This document shows positions 35,520 to 42,699 of a DNA stretch of 64,000 nt, in pieces. A program made the translations under genes and the position numbers. Under the pieces are notes generated by a model, which saw only the letters and a list, made by a program, of their open reading frames with translations, was not told the DNA's origin and made no database searches. The stretch covers positions 1,488,001-1,552,000 of the forward strand of contig OZ245920.1 in the NCBI GenBank assembly GCA_965229685.1. The letters are read 5' to 3'. Every line of letters starts with the position of its first letter. The stretch's first letter is position 1. The stretch is from Pacificispira sp033344895. Its GTDB lineage: Bacteria; Pseudomonadota; Alphaproteobacteria; UBA8366; Aestuariispiraceae.

Positions 35520-36767
35520 GTGCAGATCTCCAATATCACCACGTTGGATACCGGCGATTGGTCGGAGATTTCCGCCCATATCCAGCCGGATTCCACAAGC
35601 GAACCCATGATGTTGTTTTTCCGGTTCACCGGACTGGATATCCCGATCCGGTCCGCAGCCACCCCCTTCGTCCTGGCGTGCTTGCAGACCTCGATGCTTG
35701 AGGGGGAAGCCGTCCGGCACGAGGGCCGGTTGGACCCGGGGCTGACGGACGGAGTGGCCCGGGGGCAGGAAATTCAGTCCGAATGGTTCGACTATTTGAC
35801 TCAGGTGCCGATCACCGGCTCCGACAAAGCACGGTTGGGGGACCAAGGGGGAAACGCGTTGCTGCCGGGAAGGGGCGTGGCCTGCTGTTTTTCAGGAGGC
35901 GTCGATTCCTGGTATTCGCTGATCAAGAACCGCGAGAGCATCACGCATCTGCTGCTTGTGCGCGGTTTTGACATTGACCTTGAGAACGGAAATCTCTGGG
36001 AGCAGGCACTGGATCATGCGCGCCGCGTCGCCGATGCTCTCGGGCTTGGTCTGATTACCTGCGAAACAAATTTGCGTATGATTGCTGATCCCCGCCATCG
36101 GCATTGGGGGGCGAAGTTCGACGGCGATTTCTGGGGCCAGGCGCTCCATGGCGCCGCACTGGCCGCCGTCGCCCATGCGGCTGCGGGCACAATCGGCACC
36201 CTGATCGTGCCGGCAACCCATACGGTTCAGCAGTTCAAACCCTGGGGGTCATCCCCGGTTCTGGATCCGCAGTGGTCCGGGGCGCATCTCAACATCGTTC
36301 ATGATGGGTGCGAACTGGACCGGGTTCGAAAGGTGTTCGAAATTGCCGAACATGCGGTTGCCGTCGAGAACCTGCGTGTTTGCCATAGCAACACCGACGA
36401 ATTGAACTGCTGCCGGTGTGAAAAGTGCATTCGGACAATGATCGCGCTGAAGCTTTGCGGCGCGCTGCATCTGGCGACGACCTTTCCTGATCATCATGCG
36501 TTGGCCAAGCTTCACCGGCTCGATGTGCCGCCCCATCTGCTTCATCACTACGAGGCTCTGCTGGAGGCGGCGCAGGAGTTTGGCAATCGGGAAATGGTCA
36601 ATGTTCTGGAAGTTATCCTGGGCCGCCGGTTTTCGGTGGAGCGCGCGGTTGCATCCGGCTTTCGGGCCCTTCGACGCCCCGGTGGGCGGCAACCTGCTTC
36701 GCTTCGCCCAAACCGGAGTGTAGCGATGAAGACAGTGGAGCAAAGGCAGGAATCCGGTGCCGACTGA
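35520..36767 (+). CDS. PP-loop ATPase-like protein with QueC-type cysteine site
   Basis: The 415-aa protein has an ATP-pyrophosphatase signature SGGVDS at residues 125-130 (CCFSGGVDSWYSL), which binds ATP to adenylate a substrate. Further on, Cys288, Cys297, Cys300 and Cys303 form C-x8-C-x2-C-x2-C followed by IRT. This is the zinc-site spacing of QueC (7-cyano-7-deazaguanine synthase), with one additional Cys298. No queD/E/F gene is nearby, so a tRNA role is unlikely. Residues 1-110 are an unassigned domain and about 380-415 is a polar tail. It overlaps the ATP-grasp gene by 11 nt and sits beside the polysaccharide locus. A role in amidating or modifying a sugar or an acyl group is inference only. 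Confidence 0.75.
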   Translation: MQISNITTLDTGDWSEISAHIQPDSTSEPMMLFFRFTGLDIPIRSAATPFVLACLQTSMLEGEAVRHEGRLDPGLTDGVARGQEIQSEWFDYLTQVPITGSDKARLGDQGGNALLPGRGVACCFSGGVDSWYSLIKNRESITHLLLVRGFDIDLENGNLWEQALDHARRVADALGLGLITCETNLRMIADPRHRHWGAKFDGDFWGQALHGAALAAVAHAAAGTIGTLIVPATHTVQQFKPWGSSPVLDPQWSGAHLNIVHDGCELDRVRKVFEIAEHAVAVENLRVCHSNTDELNCCRCEKCIRTMIALKLCGALHLATTFPDHHALAKLHRLDVPPHLLHHYEALLEAAQEFGNREMVNVLEVILGRRFSVERAVASGFRALRRPGGRQPASLRPNRSVAMKTVEQRQESGAD

Positions 36768-37953
36768 CACGCTTGCAACCCGTCAGCCATCGCGAACCGC
36801 AGATCCTATCGAAACCGATGCGAATTCGGCAGACCGATGGGATGCCTTCAAAGAACTGCCCGGATTGTACCGTGTCGCGCGCTGGATGATCCGCAGGATT
36901 GTCTGGCGGCTGCGCGGGCTTGAATTTGCCCTGCTTCCGGTCGAGCGGGAATTGTCGTCCACCGTGAAGGTTGCCTGGTGGCGTAAGCCGAAATTGTGGC
37001 GCCGCGGATTCTTGAGCGAATCCTTCGTGCTCTACGATTTGTCGCGAAACGATTGGGCTGACTATCTCAGCGATCTTGATCGTTCCGTGTCGGTTCGGCG
37101 CATCAACCGGGATTACGGCGTCGTGCTCGACGACAAACTGGTATTCGAACGTCTGATGGATCAGGGCGGAATTCCGCGCCCGGCTCTACACGGTGTTCTG
37201 CACGGGACAAGGGTCGATCCGTTCAGACCCGACGATGAACCCCGGGATTTGACTCAACTTCTCTATCGCCAGGGGGCGCTGGTTCTGAAGCCTGCCAGGG
37301 GCGGTGGTGGCAAAGGCGTCCACTTGGTTCAGGTCGGTGACGGGGATGCGATCTATCTGAATGGTTATCCGGTGGATATTGGCGAGTTTCTGGAACGTGT
37401 GACCCGTGACGGGACTGTGCTGGTCTATGACCGCGTTCGCCAGCACAATGCTCTGTCACAGATCTATCCGCACAGCCTGAATACCATTCGCGTCCTGACG
37501 ATGACGGATCGTGACGGCAGGCCATTCGTCGCCCGTGCGGTGCTCCGACTGGGAACGGACGTCTCCCGACCAACGGACAACTGGATACGCGGCGGTCTCT
37601 GTGCCGCGGTCGAGCTCGACCAGGGGAGGCTGGGGTCGGCTGTTCGCTTTCCGGCGCGTTCCGATCGCCTCGATTGGTTGACGGTTCACCCGGATACCGG
37701 AGTGGAAATATCCGGCCAGGACGTCCCGCAATGGTCGGCGGTCAAGGAACTCGCTTTACAGGCGGCGGGTTTGGTTCCCTCCGCCCCCTATGTCGGATGG
37801 GATGTTGCCTTGTCCGAGCAGGGGCCGGTCCTCATCGAAGGAAACAGCTACTCCGGCGTAAACCTCTTTCAGGTCCATGCACCGTTGCTGACAACCCCGG
37901 AGATCAGAGATTTCTTCATTCGGCAGGGTGTCATTCAGAAAAGTGGAAAATAA
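36757..37953 (+). CDS. sugar-transfer-associated ATP-grasp protein
   Basis: The 398-aa protein is an ATP-grasp enzyme of the type found in polysaccharide loci (ATPgrasp_ST). The glycine-rich ATP loop is at residues 176-190 (LKPARGGGGKGVHLV). NTIRVLT lies near 242-248. The metal-binding strand pair is at 347-365 (GWDVALSEQGPVLIEGNSY), with Asp349, Glu361 and Asn363 as likely ligands. Such enzymes join a carboxylate, via acyl-phosphate, to an amine, thiol or hydroxyl. The start is GTG at 36757, inside the upstream gene by 11 nt, so the two are translationally coupled. A strong terminator follows at 38111. Substrate unknown. Confidence 0.85.
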   Translation: MPTDTLATRQPSRTADPIETDANSADRWDAFKELPGLYRVARWMIRRIVWRLRGLEFALLPVERELSSTVKVAWWRKPKLWRRGFLSESFVLYDLSRNDWADYLSDLDRSVSVRRINRDYGVVLDDKLVFERLMDQGGIPRPALHGVLHGTRVDPFRPDDEPRDLTQLLYRQGALVLKPARGGGGKGVHLVQVGDGDAIYLNGYPVDIGEFLERVTRDGTVLVYDRVRQHNALSQIYPHSLNTIRVLTMTDRDGRPFVARAVLRLGTDVSRPTDNWIRGGLCAAVELDQGRLGSAVRFPARSDRLDWLTVHPDTGVEISGQDVPQWSAVKELALQAAGLVPSAPYVGWDVALSEQGPVLIEGNSYSGVNLFQVHAPLLTTPEIRDFFIRQGVIQKSGK

Positions 37954-38110
37954 TTCTGCACGGATGGAACCTTTGTTCGGTGTCGCGCGTTATATGGTCG
38001 ACAGGATGCGCTAGGCAGCCCCTCTCTCCCTCCTCCCTATCGCCAGCGTGTCTCTGTCCGATGGACTGTATCCCCAAGTCCAGTGCCTACTTGGCACCCC
38101 CTCCAAAACT

Positions 38111-38145
38111 GGACGCCTTCCTTCGGGAAGGCGTCCGATTTGTTT
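38111..38145 (+). terminator. rho-independent terminator after the ATP-grasp gene
   Basis: A perfect 11-bp stem (GGACGCCTTCC at 38111-38121 with 38126-38136) has a TTCG tetraloop and is followed by GATTTGTTTG. It ends the transcript of the PP-loop/ATP-grasp pair. The rest of 37954-38275 holds no supported gene except the promoter-like element at 38182. Confidence 0.8.
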
Positions 38146-38181
38146 GAAAGACGCGCCATTCCAGGACTTGCAGCGTCATCT

Positions 38182-38208
38182 GGAACCATTCGTTACGGCA
38201 ACCGTCTA
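38182..38208 (+). promoter_or_regulatory. ECF-type promoter candidate for the opgH unit
   Basis: GGAAC at 38182-38186 is followed after 16 nt by CGTCTA at 38203-38208. It lies just after the terminator and about 70 nt before the start of the small gene that precedes opgH, exactly where a promoter is needed. It matches the elements at 9674, 12886 and 14357. Confidence 0.6.
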
Positions 38209-38275
38209 TTGGGGAAAGCCCGCAAACTCAACTGCTTGCGGAACCCATTCACCCACTTCGAAGGTGGAGGACGAA

Positions 38276-38782
38276 TTGTCGATAACGACCTCAATGAATT
38301 CGGAACCCCGCTATCGTCCGAGAACGCGGGACGCAATGACCCGAGCACATCGTGCGGCGGACCGGTATCTGAAGACAGTCGGCGTGACCATCCCCTATGT
38401 GCGTAAGCAACTGGTACGGGCCGCCGCGGATCGGATCGACACCGACCAACGTTCACAGGACGAGCGCGTGCTGGCCGTTCGCATGCTGGCGAGCGTCGAG
38501 CGTGTGCTGTGTGATCGTCTGGGCGCGAAACCGGGCAGTGACACGACCGACCCGGATACCGCGCGGCGTCGTTTGATGTTTTCTATCAATCCTTCGACGG
38601 ACAGCCAGATGCGCCTGCTGCTCGGTTCGGTCGGACCGCGCAGCCGGTTGGAGGCGGATGATGATCTGGTACGAATTCCGACAATCGAAAGGCGTGTTCC
38701 GATGCCGGTCCAGGAGGTCTCTTTTCGTCTGCCGCCCGGTGTCTCGGCGCCGGCGGACACTCCCCGCGTGGCTGGAGGCTGA
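38276..38782 (+). CDS. uncharacterised protein encoded before opgH
   Basis: The start is TTG at 38276, chosen because a strong ribosome site (GGTGGAGG at 38263-38270) sits 5 nt upstream; ATG at 38294 in the same frame is the alternative. The 168-aa protein is basic and helical in its first half (RAHRAADRYLKTVG, then ERVLAVRMLASVERVL). The C-terminus is Pro-rich, with the end region PPGVSAPADTPRVAGG. No signal peptide, membrane helix or known domain was seen. It lies 42 nt before opgH in the same direction. A role in glucan synthesis control is only positional. Confidence 0.65.
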   Translation: MSITTSMNSEPRYRPRTRDAMTRAHRAADRYLKTVGVTIPYVRKQLVRAAADRIDTDQRSQDERVLAVRMLASVERVLCDRLGAKPGSDTTDPDTARRRLMFSINPSTDSQMRLLLGSVGPRSRLEADDDLVRIPTIERRVPMPVQEVSFRLPPGVSAPADTPRVAGG

Positions 38783-38824
38783 CTTCGGATACCCAGTGTT
38801 CTGCGATCGGGAAAGGAGCGTGGC

Positions 38825-40912
38825 ATGACTTCCAGCGATGAGGCCCGCCGTTTGGCGGCTGTACCGCATGACCCGGACCCCGCGAACTGGGTGCTTCCGA
38901 ACCGTGCCACAATCTGGCTGCGCCGGACCTATCTGTGCCTGGTCGCCCTTTGCGCCACGGGCGGGATCGGTATCGTGGTGTCGCTGCTTCGTCCGGATAG
39001 CGTGGCGGCCTATATCGCCGCGGCAGCTCTGGTCACGCTGTTTGCCCTGCTGTTTACCTGGATCGCCAGCAATTTCTGGATGATGGTGTTCGGCATCGGC
39101 CGTATGGCAGGCGACGCATGGGGGCGACGTGCCGAAGCGGGATCCGGCGAAAACACGGCACCAGACCTCGTTGACTGGCCGGTAACGGCGCTTGTCATGC
39201 CCGTCTACAATGAGGATCCGGCACGGGTGCTGGCCGGCATTCAGGCGACGCTCGAATCGATCGCCGCTTCCGGTGCCCTCGCCAAGTTTCATTTCTACAT
39301 TCTAAGCGATACCCGGGATCCGGACATCGCGGTACGTGAGGAAATGGCGTGGTTGGAGTTGATCTCCAATCCGTCATTTCGGAACCGGGTATTCTACCGC
39401 CGCCGTTCAAACCCAACCGAGAGAAAAAGCGGAAACATCAAAGATTTTCTCGAGAACTGGGGGCACGCCTACAAGTACATGATCGTGCTAGATGCTGACA
39501 GCGTCATGACCGGCGGATGTGTCACGGAACTGGTGCGCCGCATGGAGGCCGACCCGCAATGTGGCCTGATCCAGACCTGGCCGCAGATAACCAATGGTCG
39601 GACCCTGTTTTCCCGATTGCATCAATTCGCGTCCCGCGTTTACGGGCGTATTCTCGCCTTCGGAATGGCCACGCTGATCAATCCGCATGGCAACTACTGG
39701 GGGCATAACTCGATCATCCGCGTCCGGGCCTTCATGGACAGCTGTGGACTACCGCGGCTACCGGGCCGGGGCCCGATGGGTGGAGAAATTCTTAGCCATG
39801 ATTTCGTCGAGGCGGCTTTCCTGGTGAGACGCGGCTGGAAGGTCCTGCTGGCCCCTGATATCGACGGCAGCTATGAGGAAATGCCGCCGAACATCGTACA
39901 GCACATCGCGCGGGATCAGCGTTGGTGCCAGGGAAACCTTCAGCATGCCTGGCTCCTGGCAGCCCGTGGCATGCACCCAGCTTCGCGGATCAACTTCCTG
40001 ACCGGCATTCTGGCCTATGCGACCAGCCCGATCTGGCTTCTGTTCGTCATCGTCGCGGCGGTGATCTCCTTTCTGGACCATTCACTTTTCTCCCCGGCAA
40101 CGGTTCTGATGCGTGATGTCGGGGAAACCTGGTCTGTACGGGCCAGTTCTACGGAAAGTCTGCTGGTTGTCGGATTGCTCGGCGCGACACTGACCTTCAT
40201 CCTGTCTCCGAAGCTGTTGGGGATCGGTGCCGCCTTGATGCGACGACGGGAGTCCGCGCCGCGCCTGGTCGGCAACTTCCTTACGGAAACGGTACTTTCA
40301 GTCTTGATCGCACCTACCGTCATGTTGCGGCACAGTGCGTTCATCTTTCGTCTGCTGCTCGGCCGAGGCGTCAACTGGAATCCGCAGCAACGCGATGAGG
40401 ACCGACTGTCCTGGGGGGAGGCGACGCGGGCTTTCTCCTTTCAGACGGTTCTGGCAGCGGGCATTGCCGTTTCCGGCGTGATTTGGCCGACGGGTGTGCA
40501 CCTTTGGCTGTCTCCGATCCTGGCCGGTTTAATGATCTCTATTCCTCTGGCCGTTTGGACCGGTCGGGTCCCCAGGGACAGGCGGGCGCTCCTGCTTCCG
40601 ACGGACCAGACTGTCTTGCCGCCTGTCATGGCACGGACCAATGACCTGCGGCGGAACTACGAGGGTCGACTGCAATCCGGCGATCCGGTTGACCGAATCC
40701 TCGACGATCCGAAACTGGCCTCACTGCACCTCTACATGCTGGCAACCGAGCCGGGGGATGACGCTTGCCAAAGTGTCGAGGGGGGCATCCTGGCCAAGGT
40801 GCATGACGACGGCCGCTCGCTGAATGGCGAGGAACAACGTTCCATCCTGTCCAATCCGGTAGCCTTAAGACGCCTGCAGGCCGAACGCGCGGTACGCGTG
40901 AAACAAGCCTGA
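38825..40912 (+). CDS. opgH: glucans biosynthesis glucosyltransferase OpgH
   Basis: OpgH is the inner-membrane transferase that makes the beta-1,2-linked glucan backbone of osmoregulated periplasmic glucans from UDP-glucose. The 695-aa protein has two N-terminal helices (about 35-85), a GT2 cytoplasmic domain (about 115-370) and a multi-helix C-terminal part. Motifs include LVMPVYNEDPARVLAG, Asp223-Ala-Asp225 in VLDADSVMTGG, and the Q-x2-RW motif DQRWCQGNLQH. The E. coli protein is longer (847 aa); this form has a shorter N-terminus and ends at VRVKQA. An AAAGGAG site lies 8 nt before ATG. galU downstream supplies UDP-glucose. opgG, its usual neighbour, is at 7559. Confidence 0.94.
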   Translation: MTSSDEARRLAAVPHDPDPANWVLPNRATIWLRRTYLCLVALCATGGIGIVVSLLRPDSVAAYIAAAALVTLFALLFTWIASNFWMMVFGIGRMAGDAWGRRAEAGSGENTAPDLVDWPVTALVMPVYNEDPARVLAGIQATLESIAASGALAKFHFYILSDTRDPDIAVREEMAWLELISNPSFRNRVFYRRRSNPTERKSGNIKDFLENWGHAYKYMIVLDADSVMTGGCVTELVRRMEADPQCGLIQTWPQITNGRTLFSRLHQFASRVYGRILAFGMATLINPHGNYWGHNSIIRVRAFMDSCGLPRLPGRGPMGGEILSHDFVEAAFLVRRGWKVLLAPDIDGSYEEMPPNIVQHIARDQRWCQGNLQHAWLLAARGMHPASRINFLTGILAYATSPIWLLFVIVAAVISFLDHSLFSPATVLMRDVGETWSVRASSTESLLVVGLLGATLTFILSPKLLGIGAALMRRRESAPRLVGNFLTETVLSVLIAPTVMLRHSAFIFRLLLGRGVNWNPQQRDEDRLSWGEATRAFSFQTVLAAGIAVSGVIWPTGVHLWLSPILAGLMISIPLAVWTGRVPRDRRALLLPTDQTVLPPVMARTNDLRRNYEGRLQSGDPVDRILDDPKLASLHLYMLATEPGDDACQSVEGGILAKVHDDGRSLNGEEQRSILSNPVALRRLQAERAVRVKQA

Positions 40913-40936
40913 CCCCCGGAAATCCGCGCAACAGGC

Positions 40937-40979
40937 CTGGGGCAGGGCTGTGACAAACAAGGTCACGGCCTTGCCCCAG
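40937..40979 (+). terminator. long hairpin after opgH
   Basis: An 18-bp stem (40937-40954 with 40962-40979, two G-T wobbles) has a 7-nt loop 24 nt after the opgH stop. It lacks a downstream T-run. It could terminate, attenuate or protect the message between opgH and the sigma factor gene. Confidence 0.55.
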
Positions 40980-41087
40980 AAATGTCTCCCCGACATTGCC
41001 AAGTTTCCCCCAGTACCAGGCTGGCCAGGTCAGCCCCGGACGCGGGAGGTCCCGTTTCCGGCAGTTTCATTTCATGGGAGAAACATC

Positions 41088-41630
41088 GTGAATCGGCAGG
41101 AAGATCTGCAGGCCCATATTCGAAGCCTTCACCGATTTGCTACCGGGTTGACCGGCAATCCGGTCGATGCCGAGGACCTTGTCCAGGAATGCTTGCGCCG
41201 GGTGCTGGCGCATCTGAAGGGCAACAACACGGTGACGAACCTGCGTGCCTATCTGTTCAGGACGCTGCGCAATGTTCATATCGATCAGTGCCGCAAGGAA
41301 AAGACGCGTGGCCATGAAGTGGATTCGGACGCCGACGGTGTCGAATACTTGAGCGTTCCCCCGAGTCAGGAGGACCGGTTGAGATGCGCGGAAATCTCCT
41401 CGGCTTTGGATGCCCTGCCGGCATCGCAGCGCGAGGTCATCCTGCTGTCCTGCCTGGAGGGGATGACCTACGAAGACGTCGCCGAGGTCACCGGCAACCC
41501 GATCGGCACGGTGCGTTCGAGGCTCCATCGGGCGCGAGCTGCCCTGCGTGATGCCCTCGACCCGCCCCGGTACGGCATGCCGCCGGCCGCAGTAGAGACA
41601 GATTCCGTTTCGATGGTGAGGAAGGCGTGA
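41088..41630 (+). CDS. ECF-type RNA polymerase sigma factor
   Basis: The 180-aa protein has sigma region 2 (about 8-72: FATGLTGNPVDAEDLVQECLRRVL, then LRAYLFRTLRNVHIDQCRK) and region 4 (about 105-160: ALDALPASQREVILLSCLEGMTYEDVAEV, IGTVRSRLHRARAALRDAL). It directs transcription from GGAAC-like promoters in related groups. The start GTG at 41088 was chosen because GGGAG lies 7 nt upstream and the frame before it has no family similarity. The anti-sigma gene follows after 1 nt. No autoregulatory GGAAC element was seen in the gap upstream. Confidence 0.93.
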   Translation: MNRQEDLQAHIRSLHRFATGLTGNPVDAEDLVQECLRRVLAHLKGNNTVTNLRAYLFRTLRNVHIDQCRKEKTRGHEVDSDADGVEYLSVPPSQEDRLRCAEISSALDALPASQREVILLSCLEGMTYEDVAEVTGNPIGTVRSRLHRARAALRDALDPPRYGMPPAAVETDSVSMVRKA

Positions 41631-41631
41631 A

Positions 41632-42543
41632 ATGAAAAACCAGGCCGGCAATACAATACCCTTGGTCAGTGACCAGTTGCTGGAGGATTACGCGGACGGC
41701 CGGCTGGATCCCCAGACTGAGAGGCGGGTCGAAGGGATTATCGCAAACGACCGAGACCTTCGTGAAAATGTGCTGCGCATGATCGCGGTGCGCGAAGCAA
41801 TCAAATGCGAGGTCGCCACACGGGCCGGAGAGCCAAAACACGATCTTACCTGGGAACTCGGCCGTGCCATCGAGCGACAGCTCGATCAGCCGAAACGTGG
41901 AGCGGCGATGCGGATCGTACCTTTCGGGATGGTCGCTGCTTCCGCGGTTGCGCTGGCGGTTTTCGTCCATGAGGAAAGCCTGTTCCGGTCCGAGCCTTTG
42001 GGCCTGCAGCAGGCTGCGGTCCAGTCGCTGTTGCGCCCTGGGTCGCCGGAGCGGGTGTCGCAGACCAAGTCCCAGGAAGCCGTAGCGGAGGCCGTTCCTG
42101 TCACCAGGTCGTCGGACCGGGCCGAACAGGTGTCCGGCGATGCGATGCCGGAAATCGTGCCGGACTTTACGAAATTCGGCTTCGACCTCGTGGAGACCCG
42201 AATGGTGTCCGGCGACCCGGTGGATGCCGTGCATCTGCTTTATGAAGGGAAGAGAGGACGTCGGCTGTCACTTTACTACAGCGGCACGGAAAGTGCCGAC
42301 AAGCAGCAGGTCTCCGTTCGGCAGGAGGGGCCGCTGGCGCTTCTGTTCTGGCATGCGGATGGGCGTTCCTTCAGCATGATCGGCGAGGTCCAACGCAATG
42401 AACTCCTGAACATGGCGCGTTTGGTGACCAAGGGGATTTCGCTCGACCAAAGTACTGAAAGTTCCCCTCAGGACGGAACCAACGCGCCGGACGAGCCGTC
42501 TTTGGATCAGGAAGGCAGTGTCGAGGCCCGGTCCGACGCCTGA
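41632..42543 (+). CDS. membrane anti-sigma factor
   Basis: The 303-aa protein has a cytoplasmic N-terminal helical domain (residues about 10-85: SDQLLEDYADGRLDPQTERRVE and DLRENVLRMIAVREAI). One membrane helix lies at about 94-112, followed by a periplasmic domain of about 190 residues. This layout is that of transmembrane anti-sigma factors that hold an ECF sigma at the membrane until an envelope signal causes release. No His-x3-Cys-x2-Cys zinc motif is present, so it is not of the zinc-binding ZAS type. It starts 1 nt after the sigma gene. The periplasmic signal is unknown. Confidence 0.85.
   Translation: MKNQAGNTIPLVSDQLLEDYADGRLDPQTERRVEGIIANDRDLRENVLRMIAVREAIKCEVATRAGEPKHDLTWELGRAIERQLDQPKRGAAMRIVPFGMVAASAVALAVFVHEESLFRSEPLGLQQAAVQSLLRPGSPERVSQTKSQEAVAEAVPVTRSSDRAEQVSGDAMPEIVPDFTKFGFDLVETRMVSGDPVDAVHLLYEGKRGRRLSLYYSGTESADKQQVSVRQEGPLALLFWHADGRSFSMIGEVQRNELLNMARLVTKGISLDQSTESSPQDGTNAPDEPSLDQEGSVEARSDA
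42475..42502 (+). promoter_or_regulatory. weak ECF-type promoter candidate for ppsA
   Basis: GGAAC at 42475-42479 is followed after 17 nt by CGTCTT at 42497-42502, inside the 3' end of the anti-sigma gene and about 200 nt before ppsA. The spacer is one nt longer than in the other elements, and location within a coding region lowers confidence. Confidence 0.3.
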
Positions 42544-42699
42544 GCGAAAGCGAGCCGGAATCAGCACTAGGGCGATAAGCCCGCTTCCGGAGCCGAATTC
42601 AACACGAACCAGCGAGGACGCAACGGAGAGTCTCCGAACCGTCGGGTGTTGAGTGCCCTGCGGCCATGGACTCCCGCCTCGAAGACCAAGGAATGAACG

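Noticed and set aside
35520..36767. Assignment of the PP-loop protein as QueC (queuosine synthesis)
   Set aside because: The motif and cysteine spacing match QueC, but the protein is much longer (415 versus about 230 aa), has an extra domain and lacks queD, queE or queF neighbours. It is translationally coupled to an ATP-grasp gene in a polysaccharide region.
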